From Legionella_C dresdenensis (GTDB taxonomy: Bacteria; Pseudomonadota; Gammaproteobacteria; Legionellales; Legionellaceae), in NCBI RefSeq assembly GCF_042649825.1, contig NZ_JBHSAB010000002.1:90177-154176 (forward strand): a stretch of DNA of 64,000 bases. The letters run 5' to 3'. The notes below the pieces were generated by a model. That model was not told the DNA's origin. It saw only the letters and a program-made list of their open reading frames with translations, and searched no databases. The translations under genes were made by a program, and so were the position numbers. Positions 53,992-63,216 of the stretch are shown here, piece after piece (position 1 is the first letter of the stretch; each line of letters opens with the position of its first letter).

Positions 53992-54207
53992 ATGAGAGAT
54001 TCGATTCATCCAGATTATCAGGGTGTTAAAGTCATATGCAGTTGTGGTAATTCTTTCCAGACACGTTCAACTTTGAAAGGTGAACTCACCGTTGAGGTCT
54101 GCGATCAGTGCCATCCTTTTTATACTGGTAAGCAAAAACTGGTAGATACTGGCGGCCGTGTACAGAAATTCCGTGATCGTTACAAGCAACGCGAAAAAAC
54201 AAAATAG
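53992..54207 (+). CDS. rpmE: 50S ribosomal protein L31
   Basis: A 71-residue ribosomal protein: MRDSIHPDYQGVKVICSCGN and VCDQCHPFYTGKQKLVDTGG. The four cysteines (CSC and CDQC) mark the zinc-binding C+ form. Single gene with its own terminator; the spacer 53802-53991 presumably holds its promoter. Confidence 0.96.
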   Translation: MRDSIHPDYQGVKVICSCGNSFQTRSTLKGELTVEVCDQCHPFYTGKQKLVDTGGRVQKFRDRYKQREKTK

Positions 54208-54271
54208 TTTCCGTTTGTTCTGTTGTGTATATTAAAACAAGTTCCGACTGATACAGTAGATTTGTATAAAT

Positions 54272-54301
54272 ATGGCGCGGTCTTTATGCGCCATTTTTTT
54301 T
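54272..54301 (+). terminator. Intrinsic terminator of rpmE
   Basis: ATGGCGC (54272-54278) and GCGCCAT (54288-54294) form a stem, followed by eight T. Confidence 0.85.
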
Positions 54302-54359
54302 CAAAAATCCCTATTCATATTTCAAAATTTTTTATATGATTTTCAGCCGGTTTGTCTGA

Positions 54360-55613
54360 ATGAGAGTAAGCATTTTGGATGATAAAGAATTATTAAAACA
54401 ACGTGCGTTGCATTATCACGAGTTTCCCACTCCGGGCAAGCTTGGGATACATGTGACCAAGCCGACCAATTCGCAAGATGATTTGAAGCTGGCATATACT
54501 CCCGGTGTTGCAGAGCCTGTGTGGGAAATTGCCAAAAATCGTGAAAATGCTTATCGTTATACAGCAAAAGGAAATCTGGTTGCTGTGATGACAAACGGTA
54601 CTGCAGTGCTTGGGTTGGGTGATGTAGGCGCGCTTGCCAGTAAACCGGTAATGGAAGGGAAGGCTGTGCTGTTTAAGCAGTTTGCCGATATCGATGTATT
54701 TGATATTGAAATTGATGCTGATAATCCCCAGGCTTTTATTGCGACCGCAAAACGAATATCACCGACATTTGGCGGTATTAACCTTGAGGATATCAAGGCT
54801 CCAGAGTGTTTTGAAATAGAACAGGCTTTGATTGAGCAGCTCGATATACCGGTGTTTCATGACGATCAGCATGGTACAGCCATTGTTGTGGCGGCGGGTT
54901 TGCTGAATGCGCTGGAATTGCAGAATAAAAAATTGTCTGATGTAAAAATAGTTTGTATCGGAGCTGGTGCTGCCGGTATTGCCTCCATGCGGCTATTGGT
55001 TGCCATGGGTGCAACTAAGGAAAACATGCTGCTGCTTGATAGTAAAGGCGTTATTCATGCTGGCAGGGAAGATCTTAATGCGTATAAATTTGCGTTTGTC
55101 CGCACCACTGATAAACGTACACTTGCTGATGCGCTTGTTGATGCGGATGTATTTATTGGTGTAGCCAAACCGGATTTACTCAATGCCGAGTTATTAAAGC
55201 TTATGGCTCCAAAGCCGGTAATTTTTGCCTTATCAAATCCCGATCCGGAAATACGGCCTGAAGTGGCGCGTACAATTCGTGATGACCTGATTATTGCTAC
55301 CGGCAGAAGCGATTATCCGAATCAGGTAAATAATGTACTTTGTTTCCCATACATTTTCAGGGGGGCGCTGGATGTGCGTGCCACCTGCATCAATCAGGCC
55401 ATGCAAATTGCTGCTGTGGAGGCAATTCGCCAATTAGTACAAGAGCCTGTTCCACAAATAGTTAAGGATAACTACCCTGGTGTTGATAACTGGGAGTTTG
55501 GCCCGGAATACATTATTCCCAAACCCATCGATCCTCGTTTAAGAGAACGCGTCACGCAGGCTGTTGCCAAAGCAGCACGAGCCAGTGGCGTAAGTCGCGT
55601 AGATCATTCCTGA
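54360..55613 (+). CDS. Malic enzyme, short MaeB-like form
   Basis: A 417-residue malate dehydrogenase (decarboxylating), probably NADP-linked. LAYTPGVAEPVWEIA, TNGTAVLGLGDVGALASKP, FHDDQHGTAIVVAAGL with the catalytic Lys/Asp set, and the fold VCIGAGAAGIASMRLL. It lacks the phosphotransacetylase domain that makes E. coli MaeB about 760 residues. With the NAD enzyme at 15073 the cell has two unrelated-length forms. Followed by two Pht-like carriers in the same direction, 50 bases on. Confidence 0.92.
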   Translation: MRVSILDDKELLKQRALHYHEFPTPGKLGIHVTKPTNSQDDLKLAYTPGVAEPVWEIAKNRENAYRYTAKGNLVAVMTNGTAVLGLGDVGALASKPVMEGKAVLFKQFADIDVFDIEIDADNPQAFIATAKRISPTFGGINLEDIKAPECFEIEQALIEQLDIPVFHDDQHGTAIVVAAGLLNALELQNKKLSDVKIVCIGAGAAGIASMRLLVAMGATKENMLLLDSKGVIHAGREDLNAYKFAFVRTTDKRTLADALVDADVFIGVAKPDLLNAELLKLMAPKPVIFALSNPDPEIRPEVARTIRDDLIIATGRSDYPNQVNNVLCFPYIFRGALDVRATCINQAMQIAAVEAIRQLVQEPVPQIVKDNYPGVDNWEFGPEYIIPKPIDPRLRERVTQAVAKAARASGVSRVDHS

Positions 55614-55663
55614 TTCCTGGTCTCTGGAAGATCGTGCTTAACCAATACGTTAAGGAGTTTGTT

Positions 55664-56962
55664 TTGCATAGTACAAATGGTAAGAAGTATTTACTAATGG
55701 CTTGGCTAATATGTGGCCTGGGTGCTATTTATTACAGCTATGAGTATTTTCTAAGGATTTCGCCAAGTGTAATGGAACCTGCTTTGCGAGAGCATTTTAA
55801 TTTGTCAGCGACTGGTTTTGGGTTATTATCAGCATTTTATTATTATGCTTATGTGCCTATGCAGTTGCCAGTAGGCGTACTGCTTGACCGTTATGGTCCC
55901 AGGCTATTGCTGACTATTGCCTGTATGGTTTGCGTTATTGGGACATTTTTATTTGCCTCTACCTCTATATTCTGGGTTGCTGCTACAGGCCGTTTCCTGG
56001 TTGGGTTCGGTTCGGCTTTTGCTTTTGTCGGCGTATTGAAACTGGCAACGATCTGGTTGCCGGAAGACAAGCTGGCGATGGTTTCGGGTATGGCGGCTGC
56101 ATTGGGAACAATTGGGGCAATGATTGGCGACAATCTGCTGGGGCATCTGGTAAGACAAGTTGGCTGGAGTACAACAGTCAATTTAACCGCTTATTTTGGA
56201 ATTGGCCTGGTGTTTGTTTTATGGTTTGGCATTCGCGATCGCAAAGGTTCGCAAAAAACCAGTGGAACAATTCATTCATTCCGCAAAAGCATGATCGATC
56301 TGGGCATTATTTTAAGTAACCGTCAGATCTGGATAAATGGCATGTTTGGTTGCCTGGTATACCTGCCAACCACAGTATTTGCCGAGTTATGGGGTATTCC
56401 CTACCTGAAACATGCACACGATCTGACGCAGGGCGATGCTGATTTTGCCAATTCCTTATTATTCCTGGGCTTTACCATTGGCGCACCTTTAATGGGCTTA
56501 ATTTCAGATAAGCTCAAACGCCGCAAGCTGCCTATGCTGTTTGGCGCAGCCGGTGCTGCAATCATTATGATGATCGTGCTTTATATGCCAGGATTGAGCC
56601 TGTTTAATCTTAATTTCCTGATGTTTACTCTTGGTCTTTTATATAGCGCGCAATGTATTGTTTTTGCGGTTGGCCGTGAGTTGAGTCCAAACGAAGCCGC
56701 CGGTACAGCCATGTCAATTACCAATATGATTGTTATGCTGGGTGCAATGTTCCTGCAACCGCTGGTTGGTAAATTACTTGACTTCAGCCTGGCTACACAC
56801 GCTGCAGCCTTGCCGGTTGGCAGTTTGTCAACAGAGAAGCTGCAACAGTTTTATACAGCTGATGATTATCAATTCGCATTGTCAATTATTCCTTTAGGGA
56901 TAATCATTGCGGCCATATTGACGTTTTTCCTGAGAGAAACTTACGCAAATGCAAATAATTAA
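55664..56962 (+). CDS. MFS transporter, Pht-like (1st of second pair)
   Basis: A 432-residue, 12-helix MFS carrier. YYSYEYFLRISPSVMEPALRE near the N-terminus in two parts and MQLPVGVLLDRYGPR as loop motif are the pattern of Legionella Pht amino acid carriers. TTG at 55664 has AAGGAG six bases upstream; the in-frame GTG at 55634 has none. It overlaps the next carrier by 14 bases. Substrate unknown; amino acid import is likely by family. Confidence 0.85.
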   Translation: MHSTNGKKYLLMAWLICGLGAIYYSYEYFLRISPSVMEPALREHFNLSATGFGLLSAFYYYAYVPMQLPVGVLLDRYGPRLLLTIACMVCVIGTFLFASTSIFWVAATGRFLVGFGSAFAFVGVLKLATIWLPEDKLAMVSGMAAALGTIGAMIGDNLLGHLVRQVGWSTTVNLTAYFGIGLVFVLWFGIRDRKGSQKTSGTIHSFRKSMIDLGIILSNRQIWINGMFGCLVYLPTTVFAELWGIPYLKHAHDLTQGDADFANSLLFLGFTIGAPLMGLISDKLKRRKLPMLFGAAGAAIIMMIVLYMPGLSLFNLNFLMFTLGLLYSAQCIVFAVGRELSPNEAAGTAMSITNMIVMLGAMFLQPLVGKLLDFSLATHAAALPVGSLSTEKLQQFYTADDYQFALSIIPLGIIIAAILTFFLRETYANANN

Positions 56963-58217
56963 TAATATCAGCAGAAAGCAGGCATTGTTTGGCAGCCTTG
57001 TTTGTGCGGTAGGCGCTTTTTTCTACTGCTATGAGTTTGTGCTCAGGATTATACCAGGTGCTTTGCAGAGTGAGTTAAGCGCAGCTTTTGGCCATATTTC
57101 AGCAACGACGTTTGGCCAGCTGTCCGCTTTTTATTACTTTGCCTATTCACCTATGCAATTGCCAGTCGGCATGTTGATGGACCGCTACGGCCCCAGACGA
57201 TTATTAACCTTCGCCTGCTTCTGTTGCGCAATTGGTTCATTAATGTTTATGAATACTTCATCTATGCTGATAGCAGGCAGTGGCCGGTTTTTAGTTGGGT
57301 TCGGCTCTTCATTTGCCTTTGTTGGCGTGCTTTCGCTGGCAATGCGGTGGTTACCTAAACGCTACTTCTCCCTGGTGGCAGGTTTAATCACTACGCTTGG
57401 AATGCTTGGCCTGGTCTATGGTGAAGTCAAGATAACCGATATCGCCGTATCAATGGGTTGGCAACATGTCTTATCACTGATGGTGACAATCGGTGCTGTA
57501 CTGACCGTACTTATCTTTCTGGTTGTCAGAGATAGCCCCGAAGGGCACGTTAACCACAAGCACCCGTTGCCCGAGTTTTTTGAGAATGTCTGGCATGTTC
57601 TTACTTCCCCTCAAGTGTGGCTAATCGGTTTCGTCGGCGCCTGTTTATACACTTCGCTGTCTGTATTTGGCGAGCTATGGGGTAAAAGCTACCTTGAACA
57701 GGCTCATCATCTGACAAAAGTAGAAGCGGCAAGAACTGTGTCGGCCATGTTTTTAGGATGGGCGGTTGGTGCGCCGGTGGCGGGCTACCTGTCCGATCGG
57801 AGCGGCAGAAGGGTATTGCCTTTGGTACTGGGAGCAGTGATGGGACTGATATGCATCAGTATTGTACTGTATTGCCCTGGTCTTTCTTATGTCAGCCTGA
57901 ATATCCTGCTATTTTTGTACGGCCTGTTCAGCGCAACCGAAATTATTGTGTTTATTATGGCTAAAGAAAATAGCGGTGCCAAATTGTCTGGTACTGTCTT
58001 TGCTGCTACTAATATGATTGTGACGCTTGGCGGTGTGGTTTTCCAGCCTCTGGTCGGGAAATTACTCGATTCTTTTGGCGACAGCCATGTGGTAGCAGGC
58101 GAGCATATTTATTCAGTAGTCGATTACCAACTGGCATTGTCCGTGCTGCCAATTTCCCTGCTATTGGTTATGATTCTGGCGTTCTTTATGAAAGACTCCC
58201 GCTCCAATAATCACTAA
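56949..58217 (+). CDS. MFS transporter, Pht-like (2nd of second pair)
   Basis: A 422-residue paralogue of the previous carrier, with YCYEFVLRIIPGALQSEL and MQLPVGMLMDRYGPRR. The ATG at 56949 lies within the last codons of its neighbour, so they are coupled. It ends 24 bases before a GTTGGGTC/GACCCAAC hairpin that separates it from convergent dam. Confidence 0.85.
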   Translation: MQIINNISRKQALFGSLVCAVGAFFYCYEFVLRIIPGALQSELSAAFGHISATTFGQLSAFYYFAYSPMQLPVGMLMDRYGPRRLLTFACFCCAIGSLMFMNTSSMLIAGSGRFLVGFGSSFAFVGVLSLAMRWLPKRYFSLVAGLITTLGMLGLVYGEVKITDIAVSMGWQHVLSLMVTIGAVLTVLIFLVVRDSPEGHVNHKHPLPEFFENVWHVLTSPQVWLIGFVGACLYTSLSVFGELWGKSYLEQAHHLTKVEAARTVSAMFLGWAVGAPVAGYLSDRSGRRVLPLVLGAVMGLICISIVLYCPGLSYVSLNILLFLYGLFSATEIIVFIMAKENSGAKLSGTVFAATNMIVTLGGVVFQPLVGKLLDSFGDSHVVAGEHIYSVVDYQLALSVLPISLLLVMILAFFMKDSRSNNH

Positions 58218-58241
58218 CCTTGATATTGAAAAAAAGCGTAG

Positions 58242-58261
58242 GTTGGGTCGTTTGACCCAAC
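58242..58261. terminator. Hairpin between convergent MFS and dam genes
   Basis: GTTGGGTC and GACCCAAC pair perfectly over eight bases around GTTT. A repeat-derived hairpin (compare 13278-13298) placed so that it could end transcripts from both sides; the right side has an A-run (CAAAAATATT). Confidence 0.55.
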
Positions 58262-58281
58262 AAAAATATTCCTGGCCTTCC

Positions 58282-59094
58282 TCACCCTCTAAAAATCGCC
58301 ACTAACTCATTAACCGGAACACGTTTCTCCCCATTACAACTAATAAGGCGTTCAACAGGAAAAGAAATAATATCACCCGATCGGTAATGAAAGCGGGTAA
58401 ACTCAGTATCATGGTTAGATATAATAACAGTACACCCTTTTTCAGCACTGGCTATCGCAAGCCCAACCAAATCAATCTGATCCTGCTCAGTAAATTTTTT
58501 GCCAATATACGCAGAAAAATTAGCGCTTGCGGATAAGGGAACATAAGGCGGATCACAGTAAATTACATCACCGGGCTGGCTCTGCTGAAAAGTTTGCCGA
58601 AAATCGGATTTGATAAATTGAGCGGCCAGACTTTTTGCCAGAAAAAATTCCATTTCATTGCGGGGAAAATAGGGGCGATGATAAAGGCCAAATGGCACAT
58701 TGAATAAACCTTGCTGGTTATACCGGCATAACCCGTTATAACCATGGCGGTTTAAATAAAGAAACAATGCCGCCCGCCGTTTGGATGCACGCAATTGATT
58801 AAATTCAGCACGTAATAAATAGTATTTTTCAGCACAATTATTTTCAGGAATGAACAACTGGGCACAATAATCAATAAAGCGGGTGCCTTGGGTTTGCAGG
58901 CACTGAAATAACATAACCAAATCGTTATTTTGTTCAGCCAACAGGTATTCAGTGTAATCGGAGTTTAGAAAAATGGCGCCAGAGCCGGTAAACGGTTCAA
59001 TAAGGCGGTTACCGGCTGGTAAGGCTGCCAGTATTTTATCAAGACAGCGGAATTTGTTGCCGGCCCATTTTAAAAAAGGTTTGGTTTTTTGCAT
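58282..59094 (-). CDS. dam: DNA adenine methyltransferase
   Basis: A 270-residue N6-adenine methylase for GATC. FLKWAGNKFRCLDKILAALP, EPFTGSGAIFLN for S-adenosylmethionine, and VIYCDPPYVPLS as the catalytic DPPY. Length is typical of Dam; the usual KWAGGK is KWAGNK. Single gene, divergent from the ferritin-E2 gene. Confidence 0.93.
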   Translation of the reverse strand: MQKTKPFLKWAGNKFRCLDKILAALPAGNRLIEPFTGSGAIFLNSDYTEYLLAEQNNDLVMLFQCLQTQGTRFIDYCAQLFIPENNCAEKYYLLRAEFNQLRASKRRAALFLYLNRHGYNGLCRYNQQGLFNVPFGLYHRPYFPRNEMEFFLAKSLAAQFIKSDFRQTFQQSQPGDVIYCDPPYVPLSASANFSAYIGKKFTEQDQIDLVGLAIASAEKGCTVIISNHDTEFTRFHYRSGDIISFPVERLISCNGEKRVPVNELVAIFRG

Positions 59095-59244
59095 GAATTC
59101 AAATTACTGCGGTAAAACGGGTTATTTTTATTGCCGTTAGTATGACTTAATCTTGTCAAAACAGCTAGTGGCTTTACTCCTATTGCTTGCATACCATGGC
59201 AAGATCGCACAAAATACCCCTACTTTAATAAATGAGTTTTAGAT

Positions 59245-61026
59245 GTGGATGAATTAGCCGAAATCCTGAGACCCTCCTGGGGCTCTGAACAATGGATTCT
59301 TGAAGGTTGGAATATAATCAGTGCTGAAGAGAAAGCAATCATTAAAGGCAGAATTGATGAATTGTTTTGTGACGGTTTGCCCTTTGAGCTCAAACATCCC
59401 AAAGTCCTCTATATATATGCTTTCTCCCTATTAGCCCAGCTGGAAGTATTGGCTATTCAGGTGCCGCTGAAATTCGAATCGCGTATGTCAACACCGGAGC
59501 ATCGCGCTGCCATGCGACAGCAGTTGCTGGATGAGATATTTCACGGTCTGGTGTTTACTAAAATCCTATATATGCTCTGTGAACCTCATGCGAGGCCGCC
59601 TGCGTATAATGAAAATATTGAAATTACCTGTAATTTTATCCGTAGTGAAGAATGCCCTAAAGTTGCCATCATGTTGCTTAACCTGATTGGCGAGGGCTGG
59701 ATTGAAGAGATTTTTTATAGTTTCGAACGTCAGCAGATTGCACCTAAAGTATTTGCCAAAATCATAGAAGACGAACATCGCCATGTATGCGAGGCTGATT
59801 TGTATCGTGATATAGGTATGCCTGCTCTGGAAGAGGTTCAGCCCAAACTGGCCTATCTGGAAGAGCAGTTGCTGATGAATATTTTCAGTCAATATAAATA
59901 TATGTTCTCCGTCTGTACGTTGTTAGGTCCTAAAGGCACGACAGAATTTACTCAGGCCCTACAGCGCAAGCATCAGCAACAGTTGCAGAAAATTAATCTT
60001 GAGCCGAGCGAAAACTGGAAGTTTTATGTAAAGTTTACCAATGACTTATCGCCGCGCATTCAGGATTTTACCAAGGCTCATCTTGAAGTTCCAATGTCGC
60101 CTATCCGTAAAGTATTCCTGACGCAATGGAATGATCCTGGCGATCCGACTATGGTTGGGCAATTTGATATTGATGTCAGCGCTATTGATTTTTTCAGTAA
60201 AAAATATCCGCCAGAAACGATTACTACTTTGATGTTGCAGACTATCAGTATTGGCTTGGCGGAAAATGATCCGTTTCGTATTTTTTTGAGTATGAAAAGA
60301 TTATACCAGGCAGAGAAAGCGTATACGGGTCTGATTGTGAAATTACCCGACTGCGGTGATCAGATTGGTATGATTGTCTTTGAAAACTGCCATCTGATGA
60401 CCCTGCGTGAGTTGGCATTAAGGATTCGTTCAGCTATGCGGATGATGGTCTATTGCTACCAAAAACGCGCCCAGCTGGAAGAGATGTATCCCGAGTTGCT
60501 TGAGTATTCCGAGACCTATCTGTATAGCCTGTTTAATGACAGCTATGGTTATCCTGTACCCGGGATGCCTGTCGTGTCGTTAAGTAATATCGGATTTTGC
60601 GGTTATACCCAATCAAAATCGCCTCTGCGCCGAAACGAGGCCATGAAGTTTACCCTTATGGAGGTGCAGCGTAAGCCTGTCTGGGATAATGAAACCAATC
60701 AATTTAAGCCGCGCGATATGTTGCCCGTCTCAATCAGTGCCGACCATCGGATTTTTGACGGTAATTTACCCATTCCCCGCGTGACTGTTGATTACTTTAA
60801 TAAAATGTTCAGCAAAATGTTGGAAGAGCAGGAACTGCCGGTAACCAAAACCGATCCCGAGCTGGAGAGTCAACTGGCCAAAGCAGTAGAAAAGATGATA
60901 ATACGCAGCCCGGATACAGCATACGCAGTTTTATACGGCCTGCAAACCTATTGGCTTGATTTTGTCTCAATGCACGAACTCTTTAACCACCCTTTACTAA
61001 AAGAAGCTGCAGATTACTACAGTTAA
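59245..61026 (+). CDS. Di-iron ferritin-like domain fused to an E2-type acyltransferase domain
   Basis: A 593-residue protein of unusual make-up. Residues 55-190 show a four-helix di-iron set: Glu67, Glu97-x-x-His100 (LDEIFHGLVF), Glu150 or Glu154 (GEGWIEEIFY), and Glu177-x-x-His180 (EDEHRHVCE). Residues 270-540 read like the catalytic domain of 2-oxoacid dehydrogenase E2, with VSLSNIGFCGYT and the active site ADHRIFDGN (His501, Asp505). No lipoyl or E1-binding domain is present, so it is not a normal E2. GTG start at 59245, with no strong RBS. Single gene. It may be an acyltransferase whose partner is made by, or guarded by, the di-iron unit; the function is unknown. Confidence 0.7.
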   Translation: MDELAEILRPSWGSEQWILEGWNIISAEEKAIIKGRIDELFCDGLPFELKHPKVLYIYAFSLLAQLEVLAIQVPLKFESRMSTPEHRAAMRQQLLDEIFHGLVFTKILYMLCEPHARPPAYNENIEITCNFIRSEECPKVAIMLLNLIGEGWIEEIFYSFERQQIAPKVFAKIIEDEHRHVCEADLYRDIGMPALEEVQPKLAYLEEQLLMNIFSQYKYMFSVCTLLGPKGTTEFTQALQRKHQQQLQKINLEPSENWKFYVKFTNDLSPRIQDFTKAHLEVPMSPIRKVFLTQWNDPGDPTMVGQFDIDVSAIDFFSKKYPPETITTLMLQTISIGLAENDPFRIFLSMKRLYQAEKAYTGLIVKLPDCGDQIGMIVFENCHLMTLRELALRIRSAMRMMVYCYQKRAQLEEMYPELLEYSETYLYSLFNDSYGYPVPGMPVVSLSNIGFCGYTQSKSPLRRNEAMKFTLMEVQRKPVWDNETNQFKPRDMLPVSISADHRIFDGNLPIPRVTVDYFNKMFSKMLEEQELPVTKTDPELESQLAKAVEKMIIRSPDTAYAVLYGLQTYWLDFVSMHELFNHPLLKEAADYYS

Positions 61027-61042
61027 AATTTCGTGAGAAAAC

Positions 61043-61062
61043 GTTGGGCGGTAAAGCCCAAC
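61043..61062. terminator. Hairpin between convergent ferritin-E2 and permease genes
   Basis: GTTGGGC and GCCCAAC pair over seven bases around GGTAAA, in the 43 bases between two convergent stops. Related to the repeats at 16854 and 43201. Confidence 0.55.
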
Positions 61063-61069
61063 ATTCCAG

Positions 61070-62260
61070 TTACGTTAGACTCGCCAAAACCAGCAAAAAC
61101 ACGGCTACCAACCCCATAACTCCCAACATCAACTGCCCCCCAGGCACCAGATGCAAACTGACATCGCCATCAGTACGCCGGGCTTGCCATGCCATAGCGG
61201 AAGGCAGCAACAACAGCAACATCACGCAGCATATACCGGCATAATTAAAGGCCTGAATATAAATGCCGGGATTAATCAGAACGACAGCCAGCGGCGGTAC
61301 AAAAGTCAGCAACAAAGTTGTTTTCCCCTGCAAGCCGGTTTTCTTAAGAGTCAAGCCATCCGCCAGAAAATCAAATAATCCGATAGATACGCCAAGAAAA
61401 GCCGTGATCATGCAGATCGAGGTAAAAAATCCAAAGAATCCAGTAATAATCTTGCTTTGAATAACATCGCTTAACGCATCAGTCAGGCCGCTGGTGGCAT
61501 GCTCTGTGTGCATCAGGGCGATAAGGCCATTGCTGCCATCCCGTTGGATAACGCCCATAATCACCGCATCCCATACAATATAACAGACTAGAGGGATCAA
61601 CGAGCCAAACAAAATAACCTTGCGTAAAGCTGCCGCATCATCATTAAAATATTCGCGCAGGCTTGGAACAATAGAAGCAAATCCAAACGAACTGACTAAA
61701 ATCATCAAACTGCCGGTAATTGCCTTGGCAGTACCGCCGCCCAGCATAAGCGGATCAATATGTGGGCTGATAATAACCACTAATAACAGGTAAACGCCCA
61801 GTTTACCGAACATCAAGCCGCGATTAACATAGTCAACCGCTTTTATTCCACTGTATACAACCAGGCTGAAAATGGTGGTAAATAGCAGGGTAGTAACCCA
61901 ATTAGGCAAATCAATTGATGCCCGGCGCAACAATCCTCCAAGCACATCGCTACCGCCAGAAATATAGGCTGCCAGCAGGGTGTAAAGCAGAAGCAGGTAA
62001 GATATCCAGGCAATGATCTGACCAGGAAGTCCCAATGTGCTTTTTGCCATCGAGACCATATTACTGCCAGCAGGCAAACGCAGGTTTACCTCTAGTATCA
62101 GCAAGGCGCCAATAGTCATTACAAGCCAGCAGGTAACCAGAAAAAAAATTGAATTAGTGAAGCCGACTTCAGCCGTTGAGACAGGAAGGGCAAGCATACC
62201 TCCCCCGATTGAAGTACCGACAATCAACAGAATGCCACCGATAAGTTTGGATTTTGACAC
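61070..62260 (-). CDS. Aromatic amino acid permease (TyrP/Mtr family)
   Basis: A 396-residue inner-membrane carrier of the HAAAP family, with 11 hydrophobic helices. KLIGGILLIVGTSIGGGMLALP is TM1 of the family, in parts (GTSIGGGMLALP), and PSLREYF follows SSFGFASIV. Takes up tyrosine or tryptophan with protons. GTG 62260 has AAGAG eight bases before it and gives the usual short N-terminus; the TTG at 62290 would add ten residues. Aromatic amino acids are often imported by intracellular Legionellales, but the substrate is only inferred. Confidence 0.85.
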   Translation of the reverse strand: MSKSKLIGGILLIVGTSIGGGMLALPVSTAEVGFTNSIFFLVTCWLVMTIGALLILEVNLRLPAGSNMVSMAKSTLGLPGQIIAWISYLLLLYTLLAAYISGGSDVLGGLLRRASIDLPNWVTTLLFTTIFSLVVYSGIKAVDYVNRGLMFGKLGVYLLLVVIISPHIDPLMLGGGTAKAITGSLMILVSSFGFASIVPSLREYFNDDAAALRKVILFGSLIPLVCYIVWDAVIMGVIQRDGSNGLIALMHTEHATSGLTDALSDVIQSKIITGFFGFFTSICMITAFLGVSIGLFDFLADGLTLKKTGLQGKTTLLLTFVPPLAVVLINPGIYIQAFNYAGICCVMLLLLLPSAMAWQARRTDGDVSLHLVPGGQLMLGVMGLVAVFLLVLASLT

Positions 62261-62516
62261 AGCATTGACTCTTGTATAAAAATAATACAATATGTTAATT
62301 TATTATGACAAAAAAGTCAATATCCCAACTGTTTATTCTGCCAAAACCTATAATTTTTGTCACGTATTATAATGAATGTGGATCCGTTCCTGCCCAACAT
62401 GCCTCTTATTGGATGCGCCCTCTACGTTTTTAATCAATTTTGAACTATAATTTCCATACTGTCATACGGAAATAAAGACAAAATTCTCGCATTCACAGCC
62501 AAAATAAGGAAACATC

Positions 62517-63128
62517 ATGCCAATCGAAGACATTTTAATAACATATGAAAACAAATCGAAAGACCCTTATTATGCAAATTATAGCCCGCTTCAATGCGCT
62601 ATTTTTGATGGTGCGTTAGAAGATGCTCAAGCTCTTATGCAACACTATAAGGCTAATAAGACGTTAAATGATCAATTAAGCTTCGTAGCCAACGATACTA
62701 AAGAGAATATTCTGCAAATCGCTATAAAGCACCCAAAAGTTCTGGAATACTGTTGCCAGACAATCAAGGGCGCTAATCCATGGTTGTTTACCAAATTGGT
62801 TGAGCATAAAGATATTGGCCAGGACAACCTTTTTCACCAGATTGTCGAATTTGGCAGAGTTGAATCTTTCAAGCTATTGAAGCCTGTTTTGGATACCTAT
62901 GTAAGGCCAGGCAAAGTGCAAGAATTATGGCTACAAAAAAATGAGCACAAGGAAACACCCGCAGACATTCTGCATAATTATGAAGGTTCAAAAACAATTC
63001 AACAGATGCAAGCAAAAAATTATATTACGCCAGAGGATGCGAAAGCAGCGTCCAAATGTCGTACAAATCTTGAAGCCGAATTCCAGGAAATTCTACCCGA
63101 GCCACCCAAAACTGGCATGTCAATGTAA
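62517..63128 (+). CDS. Ankyrin-like small protein, effector candidate
   Basis: A 203-residue protein. SPLQCAIFDGALEDAQALMQHY, then ENILQIAIKHPKVLEYCCQ and DNLFHQIVEFGRVESFKLLK, in parts, follow the helix-turn-helix spacing of ankyrin repeats (xxLxxAixxg..e.v..Ll), though weak. The C-terminus is acidic (LEAEFQEILPEPPK), as in many Dot/Icm substrates. RBS AAGGAAA. No signal peptide. It lies just before an IS110-type element. Confidence 0.5.
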   Translation: MPIEDILITYENKSKDPYYANYSPLQCAIFDGALEDAQALMQHYKANKTLNDQLSFVANDTKENILQIAIKHPKVLEYCCQTIKGANPWLFTKLVEHKDIGQDNLFHQIVEFGRVESFKLLKPVLDTYVRPGKVQELWLQKNEHKETPADILHNYEGSKTIQQMQAKNYITPEDAKAASKCRTNLEAEFQEILPEPPKTGMSM

Positions 63129-63216
63129 TCATGAGCGTAGATACTATGTAGAAAAGAAAAGCCAATAAGGTTATCTTTTGTCAATTTTTAATCCACTACG
63201 ATAAAAGGAGACAAAG

